NCBI GenBank assembly: GCA_038230735.1
Contig: JBBRMR010000005.1
Location: forward strand, 51,397 to 115,396
DNA from: Arcicella sp038230735
GTDB lineage: Bacteria > Bacteroidota > Bacteroidia > Cytophagales > Spirosomataceae
Direction: 5' to 3'
DNA length: 64,000 bases
The notes under the pieces are model-generated. The model was not told the DNA's origin. It saw only the letters and a program-made list of their open reading frames with translations, and searched no databases. Position 1 is the first letter of the stretch. Each line of letters starts with the position of its first letter. Positions 8,545-17,949 of the stretch are shown one piece after another. The position numbers were made by a program, and so were the translations under genes.

Positions 8545-9126
8545 TTATGCGAATTGTAATCTTTCGGGTGAAATATGTTCTTTCAGTATTCTTAATGCTC
8601 CAAAAATTAAATTATAGACCGATTGTGGGTTAATATTCATTTTGGCTGAAATTTGTTCAGTATCCATATCTTGAAAAAACTTCAAAGAAACGGCTTCTTT
8701 TTGTCTTTTCGTTAGATGTCGGAATGATTCATTCAGTAAATCGGCTGAAAATTTTTCTTCTTCAAATGCCACTAAACGATGCTCATGCGACCCCACAAAA
8801 TCGGGGTTTTCCATATAATAGGTTTCATGGTGCTGGGCATGACGTTGCTTTGTTTCCAGATGCCTAACCAATTTGCGTTTGATGGAAGCCATTAAATAAT
8901 ATCGAATGGAAGTGGTTTCTCCCAAATTTTGGTGATTCTTCCACAGTTCAACGAATAAATCGTGCAAACAGTCTTTTATCAACTCACGGTCGGGCGTGAT
9001 GCTCGAACTGTAATTGTAGAGAAGGCTCACATAATTTTGATAAATTTGAGTAAAAGCGGTGTGATTTCCCGAACGAAATTCATTCCACATTTTTACTTCA
9101 TCAATTGCTTTTGAGTTAATTGTCAT
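8545..9126 (-). CDS. ECF-family RNA polymerase sigma-70 factor
   Basis: Alternative sigma factor, probably directing transcription of the adjacent FecR-like, SusC and SusD genes. The 193-residue protein has a region 2 segment (ITPDRELIKDCLHDLFVELWKN, about residues 43-64) and a region 4 helix-turn-helix (HLTKRQKEAVSLKFFQDMDTE followed by SAKMNINPQSVYNLIFGAL). Size and layout fit the Bacteroidota ECF group that travels with FecR and SusC/SusD genes. The gene ends at the 68-bp palindrome, so it is likely a separate transcript from SusCD. A LacI-type double operator lies about 110 bases upstream. Confidence 0.93.
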   Translation of the reverse strand: MTINSKAIDEVKMWNEFRSGNHTAFTQIYQNYVSLLYNYSSSITPDRELIKDCLHDLFVELWKNHQNLGETTSIRYYLMASIKRKLVRHLETKQRHAQHHETYYMENPDFVGSHEHRLVAFEEEKFSADLLNESFRHLTKRQKEAVSLKFFQDMDTEQISAKMNINPQSVYNLIFGALRILKEHISPERLQFA

Positions 9127-9427
9127 GTTCCGAATAAGGTCTTATAAATACTATTTTTTATGTGATTAGTAATATTTCTTGTTAAAGATAATGCGTAAAA
9201 TATCACTTTTCAAGGGATTTATTGAATTTATTACCGTAAACGTTTACGGAAACGTTTACACCATTAGATTTTTTGAGGTCTTGTCTTTAATAGTTAATAT
9301 TTCTAACAAAAGGTGCGAATCATAATTTGCGGATATACTCATTCCCGAACCAAAAATCAAAATTGGATATTAGCTATTTTGCACCTATTTTTAGGGAAAT
9401 TATTCATCTAACAAAAATTAGCAAACC
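9127..9427. other. Divergent intergenic region with LacI-type operators
   Basis: 301 bases between the start of the leftward sigma gene and the start of the rightward amidohydrolase gene. It holds the double AAACGTTT operator described separately and no gene that I can support. The rest is AT-rich without a clear TAnnTTTG element. Confidence 0.6.
9234..9259. promoter_or_regulatory. Tandem LacI-family-type operators
   Basis: CCGTAAACGTTTACGG (9234-9249) is a perfect 16-bp palindrome, and a second AAACGTTT core (9250-9257, in GGAAACGTTTAC) follows 12 bases later, centre to centre. The AAACGTTT core with a central CG is typical of operators bound by LacI-family regulators. No LacI-type regulator gene is in this window, so the regulator would act in trans. 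It could control the sigma/SusCD side, the amidohydrolase side, or both. Confidence 0.6.
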
Positions 9428-12400
9428 ATGAAAAAACTGTTTATTACTATGCTCAGTATATTCTTATTGAGTTTTACTATTTATTCACAAACCCAAACTT
9501 TCCCCCGCAATGGCGTGCAAGATGAACGTGTCGATTTATATGCTTTCACCAATGCCACCATTATTCAAGATGCCAATACCACTATTGAAGGAGCAACATT
9601 AATCGTGAAAGGTTCAGTAATTGAATCAATTGGAAAAGGGATAATTATTCCATCGGGAGCAACGATTGTGGATTTGAAAGGCAAAAAAATCTATCCATCC
9701 TTTGTAGAAAGTTATTCAAACTATGGCGTTCCCGAACCCAAAGTTGAAGGCACAAGAGGTTTCAGAGGCGACCCGCAACCTGAATCCAAAAAGAAAGGTG
9801 CGTATAATTGGAATCAAGCCATAATCCCTGAATCCGATGCAGGAAGCCTATTTTCTATTAATGGAACTGCTGCGGAGGAACTACGCAAGATTGGTTTTGG
9901 CTCAGCCGTTACGCACGTACAAGACGGTATCGTGCGGGGTACATCTGCACTCGTTGCCCTTATGGATGGACGAGACCAAGAGGCGATGGTGAAAAATAAA
10001 GTTTCCGCCAATTATTCATTTTCTAAGGGAACATCTACTCAGGATTATCCCAATTCGGGCATGGGCGTGGTTGCACTTTTGCGGCAGACTTATATAGATG
10101 CTGATTGGTACAAAAAGACCAATGGAAAATCTGAATACAATATCTCATTGGATGCTTTCAATAATAATCAATCAATGCCACAGGTTTTTGATGGGGGTGA
10201 TAAATTTGGGGTATTGCGAGCCAATAAAATTGCCAAAGAGTTTGGTATTCAGTACGTTATCAAAGGAAGTGGCGATGAATATCAACGTTTGGATGAAATA
10301 AAAGCTACGGGAGTAAATTTAATTATTCCCGTAAATTATCCCGTAACGCCCGATGTGGAAGACCCCAATGATGAACGAGTGGTATCATTGGCAGAAATGA
10401 AACACTGGGAAATGGCTTCTTCAAATGCCTCAATACTTTCAAAAGCGGGCGTAAATTTCGCTTTGACGAGTTCAAATTTGAAATCAAAAGGAGATTTTAT
10501 GGCAAATCTTCGTAAAGCTATTGAAATGGGTTTGACTGAAAAAGCGGCATTATTGGCTCTTACTTCAACACCTGCCCAATTGATGAAAGTCGATAATATA
10601 GTTGGTTCTTTGAAAACTGGAATGTTAGCAAACTTCTTGATTACTTCCGACAATATTTTCAAGGACGGCAATATCATTTACGAAAACTGGGTGAAAGGTA
10701 AACGCTACGTCATTTCGGATATGAACGTAAAAGATTTGCGTGGTAATTATGATTTGACGGTTGGCGATAATTCAAAACTGAAATTGAATATCATGGGCAA
10801 AGCAGATAAACCTGAATATCAGATTGTGATAATGGATTCAGTGAAAGTAACCCCCAAAGTAACTCGCACGGGCGATATGCTTACGATGCTGTTTAAATTA
10901 GACCCTAAAAAAGATAAAGGAGATTCAAGAATTAGTGCTTATTATGATGGTAAAAATATCAAAGGCGATGGTTTAGATGCCACAGGAAAACCATTAGCTT
11001 TGCTGGCAACTTTCAAAGAAGTCATGAAGGAAATGCCCGCCAAGCCCGATACCGCTAAAAAAGTGGCGGTTGAAATTGGTAAAATCACTTATCCATTTGG
11101 CGGTTACGGAAGCGAAACAAAGCCCCAAGCGGAAACGATGTTAGTCAAAAATGCCACCGTTTGGACAAATGAAGCACAAGGCATAATTCAAAATGCCGAC
11201 GTGTTGATTCAGAATGGGAAAATTGCACAGGTGGGTAAAAATCTTTCGTCCGTTGGGGCAAAAGTAATTGACGGTACGGGAAAGCATTTAACGAATGGTA
11301 TTTTTGATGAACATTCGCACATTGCTTTATTTGCGGTGAATGAAGGTTCTCAGTCGGTAACGGCGGAGGTTAGAATGGAGGATATGATTAATTCAGATGA
11401 TGTTAATATTTACCGTCAGTTGGCGGGAGGCGTAACTTCTTCGCAATTACTGCACGGTTCGGCAAACTGTATCGGTGGACAATCTGCGGTGATAAAATTG
11501 AAGTGGGGAGAAGCCCCCGATGCCCTCAGAATCCCAAATATGGACGGTTTTATCAAATTTGCTTTGGGTGAAAACGTAAAACAAGCCAATTGGGGCGACC
11601 GTGCCAGAGTGCGTTTCCCACAGACTCGTATGGGCGTAGAGCAAATTATGATGGATGCTTTTTTAAGGGCTAAGGAATATGAGAAAGCAATGAAAACGCC
11701 TACCGCTTTGCCCGTAAGAAGAGATTTAGAATTGGATGCTTTGGTAGAGATTTTGAACAAAAAACGTTTTATTACTTGCCATTCTTACGTGCAGTCAGAA
11801 ATTAATATGTTGTTGAAAGTGGCTGATTCTTTGGGTTTTAAGGTGAACACTTTTACCCACATTTTGGAAGGTTATAAAGTAGCCGATAAAATGAAAGCAC
11901 ACGGAGCAAATGCCTCAACGTTTTCGGATTGGTGGGCGTATAAAATGGAAGTAAAAGAAGCGATTCCGTTTAATGCTGCCTTAATGACGAAGGTTGGTGT
12001 AAATACTTCCATCAATTCTGATGATGCAGAAATGGCTCGTCGTTTGAATCAAGAAGCCGCCAAAACCGTGATGTACGGTGGAATGACTGAGGAGGAGGCT
12101 TGGAAAATGGTAACGCTAAATCCTGCCAAAATGATGCACTTGGACAATCGTTTGGGAAGTATCAAAGTAGGTAAAGATGCCGATGTCGTGCTTTGGAATA
12201 ATAATCCACTTTCGGTATATGCCAAACCCGAAAGAGTAATTATTGACGGAGCGACTTATTTTGAATTGGAAAAAGATAAAATGCTTCGTGCCAATATTGC
12301 TACTGAACGTAACCGTTTGGTTCAGAAGATGTTAGCTTCAAAAGCGAGTGGAGCGGCAACGGCAAAACCAGAGATGAAAAAGCCAAAGTTGATGCACTGT

Positions 12401-12454
12401 AATTCGGAAGGTGATATTTATTCGGAAGAAACTCATGCTTCGCATAATGACTAA
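9428..12454 (+). CDS. Secreted tandem amidohydrolase-family protein
   Basis: A 1008-residue exported protein (signal peptide MKKLFITMLSIFLLSFTIYS then Q) made of two imidazolonepropionase-like amidohydrolase halves. The C-terminal half (about 560-985) keeps the metal-site pattern: EHSH with H629 and H631, ITCHSYV, FTHILEG, and SINSDDAEMARR with the catalytic aspartate; it ends with the usual beta-sandwich KVGKDADVVLWNNNPLS. The N-terminal half (about 35-440) has the flanking beta-sandwich (FTNATIIQDANTTIEGATLIV) but no HxH at the matching place (YPSFVESYSNYG), so it looks non-catalytic. The substrate is unknown; a periplasmic cyclic amide or dipeptide hydrolase is possible. The next gene, 48 bases on, is a related protein. 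Confidence 0.85.
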   Translation: MKKLFITMLSIFLLSFTIYSQTQTFPRNGVQDERVDLYAFTNATIIQDANTTIEGATLIVKGSVIESIGKGIIIPSGATIVDLKGKKIYPSFVESYSNYGVPEPKVEGTRGFRGDPQPESKKKGAYNWNQAIIPESDAGSLFSINGTAAEELRKIGFGSAVTHVQDGIVRGTSALVALMDGRDQEAMVKNKVSANYSFSKGTSTQDYPNSGMGVVALLRQTYIDADWYKKTNGKSEYNISLDAFNNNQSMPQVFDGGDKFGVLRANKIAKEFGIQYVIKGSGDEYQRLDEIKATGVNLIIPVNYPVTPDVEDPNDERVVSLAEMKHWEMASSNASILSKAGVNFALTSSNLKSKGDFMANLRKAIEMGLTEKAALLALTSTPAQLMKVDNIVGSLKTGMLANFLITSDNIFKDGNIIYENWVKGKRYVISDMNVKDLRGNYDLTVGDNSKLKLNIMGKADKPEYQIVIMDSVKVTPKVTRTGDMLTMLFKLDPKKDKGDSRISAYYDGKNIKGDGLDATGKPLALLATFKEVMKEMPAKPDTAKKVAVEIGKITYPFGGYGSETKPQAETMLVKNATVWTNEAQGIIQNADVLIQNGKIAQVGKNLSSVGAKVIDGTGKHLTNGIFDEHSHIALFAVNEGSQSVTAEVRMEDMINSDDVNIYRQLAGGVTSSQLLHGSANCIGGQSAVIKLKWGEAPDALRIPNMDGFIKFALGENVKQANWGDRARVRFPQTRMGVEQIMMDAFLRAKEYEKAMKTPTALPVRRDLELDALVEILNKKRFITCHSYVQSEINMLLKVADSLGFKVNTFTHILEGYKVADKMKAHGANASTFSDWWAYKMEVKEAIPFNAALMTKVGVNTSINSDDAEMARRLNQEAAKTVMYGGMTEEEAWKMVTLNPAKMMHLDNRLGSIKVGKDADVVLWNNNPLSVYAKPERVIIDGATYFELEKDKMLRANIATERNRLVQKMLASKASGAATAKPEMKKPKLMHCNSEGDIYSEETHASHND

Positions 12455-12502
12455 TGATAAAACTCAGATTTGATGAGTTATCAAATCTATAAAAATACAG
12501 AA

Positions 12503-13807
12503 ATGAAAAATATTAAATACATATATCTTCTTGTATTCCAGTTACTTACGAATACAATTTTCGCTCAAAATCAAGCGGCTGGTAGTCCACAGACCAAAGC
12601 CATTGCTCTCACGGGTGCGACTATTCACACGGCAAATGGACAAGTAATTCCGAATGGAGTAATCGTTTTCAATAAAGGAATTATTACGGCGGTTGGTGCC
12701 GCTGGAACGGCTTATGATAAAGCCACAACCGAAACAATTGATGTTGCTGGAAAAAGCATTTACCCAGGCTTAATTTCACCCGCAAATAGTGTGGGACTCG
12801 TTGAAATTGAGGCTGTTAGAGCAACTGATGACCAACGAGAAGTGGGTGGAATAAATCCTCATGTAAGAGCTTTGGTTGCGTATAATACGGATTCGGAACT
12901 GATTCCAACGGTTCGTTCTAACGGAATTTTAATTACCCAAGCAACGCCACAGGGTGATATTGTGGCAGGAATGTCATCAATTATGCAAATGGATGGTTGG
13001 AACTGGGAAGATGCCGCTTTGAAAAAAGACGATGGAATTCACCTCAATTGGGTGGGTTATTTCAAGCGAGATTTTGATTTTGCAACTTTCATGGTTAGCA
13101 CCAAGAAAAATGACAAACACGATGAGCAAATCAGGGATATTGAGAAGGTTTTTAATGATGCTATTGCTTATGTCCAAGTGAAAAATCCAAGTACAACAAA
13201 CGTCAAAATGGAAGCGATGAGAGGGCTTTTTGATGGTTCAAAGAATCTTTATATTAATGCTGATTATGGAAAAGAAATCATCGAAGCCGTACAATTTGCG
13301 AAGTCGAAAGGGGTCAAGAAAATCGTTATTTTGAGTGGTGAAGAGTCTTTAATGGCGGCTGATTTTTTGAAGGAAAATAATGTCCCAGTAATTGTTAGCA
13401 CCACGCATCGTTTACCAAACAGTGCCGATGATGATACTGATATTTCCTATAAATTGCCGCAGTTATTAGCTCAAAAGGGTATCTTAGTAGGTTTGGCGTA
13501 CATTGGATTAGATTGGAGAACTCGTAATTTACCCTTCTTGGCGGGAACTGTGGCAGGACACGGCATGGATAAAGAAGATGCCTTGAAACTCATCACTGCC
13601 AACAATGCTAAGATTTTGGGTATTGATAAAATGGTAGGCACTTTGGAAGTTGGAAAGCACGCTACTTTAATCGTTTCGGCGGGTGATGTACTTGATATGC
13701 GTACTGCCAAAGTTGAACACGCCTTCATCCAAGGGCGTAAAGTAGATTTGGACGATAAGCAAAAAAGGCTTTATCGGAAATATGCGGAGAAGTATAATTT
13801 GAAGTAG
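12503..13807 (+). CDS. Secreted amidohydrolase-like protein, probably catalytically degenerate
   Basis: Starting at the ATG at 12503 the protein is 434 residues with a signal peptide (MKNIKYIYLLVFQLLTNTIF then AQ); an in-frame ATG at 12470 would add 11 residues ahead of it and is less likely. It has the amidohydrolase beta-sandwich ends (ALTGATIHTANGQVIPNGV and KMVGTLEVGKHATLIVSAG) but lacks the HxH motif after the first strand (YPGLISPANSVGLVEIE) and has only scattered histidines later. It resembles the N-terminal half of the preceding gene product more than its catalytic half. The two genes are 48 bases apart on one strand and likely act together, perhaps as a complex. The function is inferred only from fold. 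Confidence 0.82.
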   Translation: MKNIKYIYLLVFQLLTNTIFAQNQAAGSPQTKAIALTGATIHTANGQVIPNGVIVFNKGIITAVGAAGTAYDKATTETIDVAGKSIYPGLISPANSVGLVEIEAVRATDDQREVGGINPHVRALVAYNTDSELIPTVRSNGILITQATPQGDIVAGMSSIMQMDGWNWEDAALKKDDGIHLNWVGYFKRDFDFATFMVSTKKNDKHDEQIRDIEKVFNDAIAYVQVKNPSTTNVKMEAMRGLFDGSKNLYINADYGKEIIEAVQFAKSKGVKKIVILSGEESLMAADFLKENNVPVIVSTTHRLPNSADDDTDISYKLPQLLAQKGILVGLAYIGLDWRTRNLPFLAGTVAGHGMDKEDALKLITANNAKILGIDKMVGTLEVGKHATLIVSAGDVLDMRTAKVEHAFIQGRKVDLDDKQKRLYRKYAEKYNLK

Positions 13808-13835
13808 ATTTGTAACATTTTTGCGGGTAAATTAT

Positions 13836-13870
13836 GGGAGGCTTCGTTTTGAACGAAACCTCCCGTTTTT
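13836..13870. terminator. Terminator between the amidohydrolase operon and the helicase gene
   Basis: GGGAGGCTTCGTT (13836-13848) pairs with AACGAAACCTCCC (13852-13864) with one mismatch and a 3-base loop, followed by GTTTTT. It ends the rightward operon, and the leftward helicase gene stops just beyond. Confidence 0.75.
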
Positions 13871-13888
13871 ACAAGAATTTTATATTTC

Positions 13889-16800
13889 CTAAACTACCTC
13901 CACAACCTCCTGTCCAACCAAATACAACAAAATACCCTCCACTTTTTGATGCCCCATCGCTCGGTAAATATTCATGTACTGTTTCACTTGCTTGGCGTGG
14001 GATTCTGATTTTGAACCAGTTTTATAATCCAAAATCACGATGCGGTCTTTCAGTCTTACCACACGGTCGGGACGGAGGGGTCTGCCATTGGGCATGATGA
14101 TTTCTCTTTCATTTTTTACCGTATCTGGATGTACTTCAAAAAGATGTTTGATGGACTCTAACCGCATGATTTTCAGGAGAGTAGCCTTTATATCTTTTAC
14201 TTCACCTTCAGAAATCAGTCCTTCTCTAATACCCTCATCCAAAGCATCATCCACATCATAAATGGTCTTTATTTTGGCAAAAGTATTGTGAATTTTATTA
14301 CCATAATCACGACTTTTCTCGAAGGTTTCGAGGTCGAACATTCTTTCTGCGGTACTGCGTAATTTAATGCCAGTATTCTTTTTATGCGAAGCAACCGCAT
14401 CAATATCCATTGCCAAATTGATTTTTTCTTTTTCCTCAGAAATCTTTTTAGGATTGCCTTGATTGATGATAGCAATATACCTTTCTCCCTTTTCAATGAT
14501 GGGACAACCCACAAAACGATACAATTGATTGCCAACGGTTTTATCAAATCGAAACGCATCCTGTTTCACAATCAAATAAAGCCTTTCTGTAGGGCGAGTT
14601 AATGCCACATAAAGCATATTCAAACTCTCCAAAAAGGTCTTTTCTTTCTCGGCATGATACTGTGGAGCAATGACGGTTTGGGCAAGGGCATTGCTTACTT
14701 TCAAGGGTGCGTAAGTCAGTTTTGTGGACAGATTCGCTTTGAACTCCACCTCTGAGGGCAATTCTGCCCAAATTTCTGAATAGTTATTCGTGTCCATCGA
14801 CCAATCGCAATAAGGTACAATCACTACTGGAAATTCCAGCCCTTTCGCCTTGTGTACGGACGTAACCGTGATGGCATTTTGGTCTTCGGGTGTGGAGATG
14901 GAAATTGAATTTTTCTTTTGTTCCCAAAACTGAATAAAATCGGTTAAATGGGTACTTTGTTTCGTCTGAAAATCAATCAAAACATCCAAAAATCTAAACA
15001 AGAAATCTAATTCTTTGTGATGTTTGAAAAGATTGAAAGTATTAATAATTTTCTCAGCTATTTCATACAAAGCCATTTGTTGTAACCTGAATGGATTTAA
15101 GGCAAAACCCTTACTTTCAATGAGTCCATAAAACCGATTAATATCCTTAGATTCAATGGCTTGCTTAATAATTTGATTATCGGCAGTGTTCGGAATTTTT
15201 TCTAAAACCACTCGATAAAACAAATAAATAGCTTCATATTTTGCCAAAGCATTCTCTGGATTCTGAACCACTTTCATCAAAGAAGTAGTCAAATTGACGG
15301 CATCTGAAAAACCTAAACTCAACGAATCCGTTGAGATTACAGGAATATTTTCTTCCTTCAACAATTTAGCAACAATCCGTGAATGCTTATTTTTTCTACA
15401 TAAAATCGCTATATCCTCGTAAGAATATCTCGCCAAAAGTGCTTCTTGAATTAATTCCTGAATTCGTCCCCACATCAATTCATCTTCCTGTCCATCAGTC
15501 AAGAAATCTACTTCAACGTGTCCACCCATTTTTGCTTTATCAGGAATTTGTTGAGCAAAAAACTCATCATATACCTTTGGCAGAATCGGTGCAATAGCCT
15601 CATTATCAGGCGATTCTTTGATAAATTGAAATAAATCGTTATTGAATTTAATAATTTCGGAGGTACTTCTATAATTGGTTGTCAAGTTTTCAGGCTTCAA
15701 ATAAGGTCGAACGCTGGCGTATCTTTCCACCAAGAAATCATTGTCTTCATTGCCAATGACTAATTTTTCCAAATTATCTTTATGCAGGTGAACAATCAAC
15801 TCCATTTCTCCCCCCCGAAAACGATAAATGGATTGTTTGGCATCGCCCACGGCAAGGTTGAAATGACCATTTGCCAATGAGTTTTCAACCAGCGGCAGGA
15901 AATTATGCCATTGCAAAGTGGAAGTATCTTGAAATTCATCAATCAAAATATGATTATACTTTTCGCCCAAACGCTCATACACAAACGGGATAGGTTCAGT
16001 CATCACGATTTCCATGATTTTACGGTTAAATTCCGAAATATGAATTTGTCCCGTATCATTCTGAATATCAGCAATTTCCCTTTTTAATTGGCTCAATAAA
16101 GCTAACTTTTTGAGTTGTTTCGCTACTTCCTTAAACAGTAAATATTTAGGTTTTTCTTGTTCGTGAATCAATAAAATTTGTTCCAAATAAAGTTTCAGTT
16201 CCTCTGAAATCCTATCAATGGCACTCTTAATGGCAGGTTTTTGCGTTTTGGAATACCATAGATTATCGTTCAAAGCCTTGTTGATGTAAGAATTGGCTTT
16301 GTAGAAAACATCGGTATATCGCAATTTTTGAAAATATGCCCCAACGCCGTTTTTACTATAATAAAAATCCTCAATGTCAATCTCCGCATTTTCAATAGCT
16401 TCCGAACCATAATCGGCAACGGTCTTGATTTTGGTTTCAATATATTCACAATACGTTTTCAAATTCCCCTCAATCGTTAAAAAATCAGCGGGTTGCAGAT
16501 TCGCAAGGGCTCCCACTTGATTTTGAAATTGGTCGGATAAGAGGCTTCTTCCAAATTCCGCCAATTCGTCAGGCAGTCTATTCCACGATTTTCCTTCCAT
16601 GGCTTTTTCCATCGCAAAACTTTCAATTGCCTTCGTAATTTGCTCGAAATTTTCGGTATTTACTTTACTAAAAAGTGATTCCACGGCGGCATCCAATAAG
16701 ACTTCCGAATCAAGATTTACCTCAAAATTGAATGGAAAACCTAATTCTTCCGTAAAAGCCGCCACAATTCGTTGCACAAAAGAATCAATGGTGGAAACCG

Positions 16801-17152
16801 AAAAATTGGCGTACTCATGGATGATATGCTTGAAGGTATTGTTGGCACGTTTGCGAAGTTCCCACTCATTGATTTCAACGCCTTCCTCTATCAATTCCTT
16901 AAGAATTTGCTGAAAAAGATCTTCCGAATCTTGAATATCTTTGGCATCGGTACTGGAAAACTGGCGGAGGTATTTCAAGATACGTTCCTTCATTTCTCCC
17001 GAAGCCTTTTTGGTAAAAGTAACTGCCAAAATATGGTTAAAATACCAAGGAGAAGTAGTTTTAAGGGCTAATTTTATGTATTCCTTCGCCAACGTATAAG
17101 TCTTGCCCGAACCTGCGGAGGAAGAGTATATTTTGAATTTTGGGGATTGCAT
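13889..17152 (-). CDS. UvrD/RecB-family helicase-nuclease (AddA-like)
   Basis: ATP-dependent DNA helicase with a C-terminal nuclease, expected in double-strand-break processing. In the 1087-residue protein: Walker A FKIYSSSAGSGKTYTLAKEY (residues 6-25), HILAVTFTKKASGEMKERI (motif Ia), ILIDEFQDTSTLQW (Walker B, motif II), GDAKQSIYRFRGG (motif III), the NYRST motif IV, VTSVHKAKGLEFPVVIVP (motif V) and MLYVALTRPTERLYLI (motif VI). The C-terminal end has RPDRVVRLKDRIVILDYKTG, a PD-(D/E)XK nuclease core like AddA and RecB. An addB partner is not adjacent. Size and order fit an AddA-type subunit; a stand-alone RecB-like nuclease is the alternative. Confidence 0.9.
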   Translation of the reverse strand: MQSPKFKIYSSSAGSGKTYTLAKEYIKLALKTTSPWYFNHILAVTFTKKASGEMKERILKYLRQFSSTDAKDIQDSEDLFQQILKELIEEGVEINEWELRKRANNTFKHIIHEYANFSVSTIDSFVQRIVAAFTEELGFPFNFEVNLDSEVLLDAAVESLFSKVNTENFEQITKAIESFAMEKAMEGKSWNRLPDELAEFGRSLLSDQFQNQVGALANLQPADFLTIEGNLKTYCEYIETKIKTVADYGSEAIENAEIDIEDFYYSKNGVGAYFQKLRYTDVFYKANSYINKALNDNLWYSKTQKPAIKSAIDRISEELKLYLEQILLIHEQEKPKYLLFKEVAKQLKKLALLSQLKREIADIQNDTGQIHISEFNRKIMEIVMTEPIPFVYERLGEKYNHILIDEFQDTSTLQWHNFLPLVENSLANGHFNLAVGDAKQSIYRFRGGEMELIVHLHKDNLEKLVIGNEDNDFLVERYASVRPYLKPENLTTNYRSTSEIIKFNNDLFQFIKESPDNEAIAPILPKVYDEFFAQQIPDKAKMGGHVEVDFLTDGQEDELMWGRIQELIQEALLARYSYEDIAILCRKNKHSRIVAKLLKEENIPVISTDSLSLGFSDAVNLTTSLMKVVQNPENALAKYEAIYLFYRVVLEKIPNTADNQIIKQAIESKDINRFYGLIESKGFALNPFRLQQMALYEIAEKIINTFNLFKHHKELDFLFRFLDVLIDFQTKQSTHLTDFIQFWEQKKNSISISTPEDQNAITVTSVHKAKGLEFPVVIVPYCDWSMDTNNYSEIWAELPSEVEFKANLSTKLTYAPLKVSNALAQTVIAPQYHAEKEKTFLESLNMLYVALTRPTERLYLIVKQDAFRFDKTVGNQLYRFVGCPIIEKGERYIAIINQGNPKKISEEKEKINLAMDIDAVASHKKNTGIKLRSTAERMFDLETFEKSRDYGNKIHNTFAKIKTIYDVDDALDEGIREGLISEGEVKDIKATLLKIMRLESIKHLFEVHPDTVKNEREIIMPNGRPLRPDRVVRLKDRIVILDYKTGSKSESHAKQVKQYMNIYRAMGHQKVEGILLYLVGQEVVEVV

Positions 17153-17249
17153 TTTTGGGTGAGTATTTTTTTGATGAACGGTTTTGTAAACTTAGTTCTT
17201 TTCACGTTATTTGTTGCTCAAACTTCTTCATATTTTAAATAAAAAATCA

Positions 17250-17738
17250 ATGAAAAAAGTAATTTCAACCTTAATTTTAATCTCTTCGTTATGCCTATCG
17301 GGTCATTCTCAAACCAAACAAGAAAATATCAAAGAGCTTTTTACTATCATGCAAATAGACAAAATGATGGATAAAATGTACAGTTCAATGATTCCTATGA
17401 TGCAAGCTCAAATGAAAAAAAGTGTCCCCGATTCGCTCAGAAGTACAAAATCTGATAATTTCATGAGCGAAAATATGAAGCTAATTACGGATGAAAGTAA
17501 AAAAATGACAAGTGATTTTTTGAATAATGATATGGTAAGCATATACGATAAAAACTTTTCAGACCAAGAAGTGAAAGATTTATTAGTCTTCTACAAATCG
17601 CCTACTGGATTGAAAATGGTAGAAAAGCAACCCGCTATGCAACAAGAAAGTTTGCAAATAATGATGACAAAATACATCCCTAAATATCAAGAGGCTATAA
17701 AAGAGGTAATGAAAAAAATGAATGATAAAAAAGAGTAA
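17250..17738 (+). CDS. DUF2059-family secreted protein
   Basis: 162 residues from the ATG at 17250, chosen because it gives a signal peptide (MKKVISTLILISSLCLSGHS then Q); the upstream ATG at 17211 would add 13 residues ahead of it. The body matches DUF2059: an early KELFTIMQIDKMMDKMYSSM, then FSDQEVKDLLVFYKSPTGLKMVEKQPAMQQES near the end, and a lysine-rich tail. The biochemical role of the family is unknown; proteins are exported. Its last 44 bases overlap the 3' end of a small convergent gene. Confidence 0.85.
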   Translation: MKKVISTLILISSLCLSGHSQTKQENIKELFTIMQIDKMMDKMYSSMIPMMQAQMKKSVPDSLRSTKSDNFMSENMKLITDESKKMTSDFLNNDMVSIYDKNFSDQEVKDLLVFYKSPTGLKMVEKQPAMQQESLQIMMTKYIPKYQEAIKEVMKKMNDKKE

Positions 17739-17940
17739 ATCTGGTAGAATCTTTTTTATAAATCTTTCTTGCTCGTGCGTTAAGTTTCTTGGCAGCCGCT
17801 AATCGTTCGGCAGGTGTTTTTTGTAACCAATATTCCAAGTCGGTCTCGGGAACTTCATCCCACGATTTGTATTTGTGAATTGACGGATTTTTAGATATTT
17901 TACCCTTAATTTTATCAAATATAATCAAAAATTTACTCAT
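17695..17940 (-). CDS. Small hypothetical protein
   Basis: 81 residues; I do not recognise a named family. The central WDEVPETDLEYWLQKTPAERLAAAKKLNARARKIYKK resembles short Bacteroidota proteins that accompany nucleotidyltransferase or toxin-antitoxin genes (a YW..kTPeERL pattern), but no toxin domain is visible next to it. It follows the 189-residue gene by 9 bases on the same strand, so they form a two-gene operon. Its 3' end overlaps the DUF2059 gene in opposite orientation; the last 14 or so residues lie in the overlap. Confidence 0.55.
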   Translation of the reverse strand: MSKFLIIFDKIKGKISKNPSIHKYKSWDEVPETDLEYWLQKTPAERLAAAKKLNARARKIYKKDSTRFTLFYHSFFSLPLL

Positions 17941-17949
17941 TTTGCCTCC

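Noticed and set aside
13834..14097. Open frame on the plus strand over the end of the helicase gene
   Set aside because: Antisense shadow of the AddA-like gene with a terminator stem in it; no own features.
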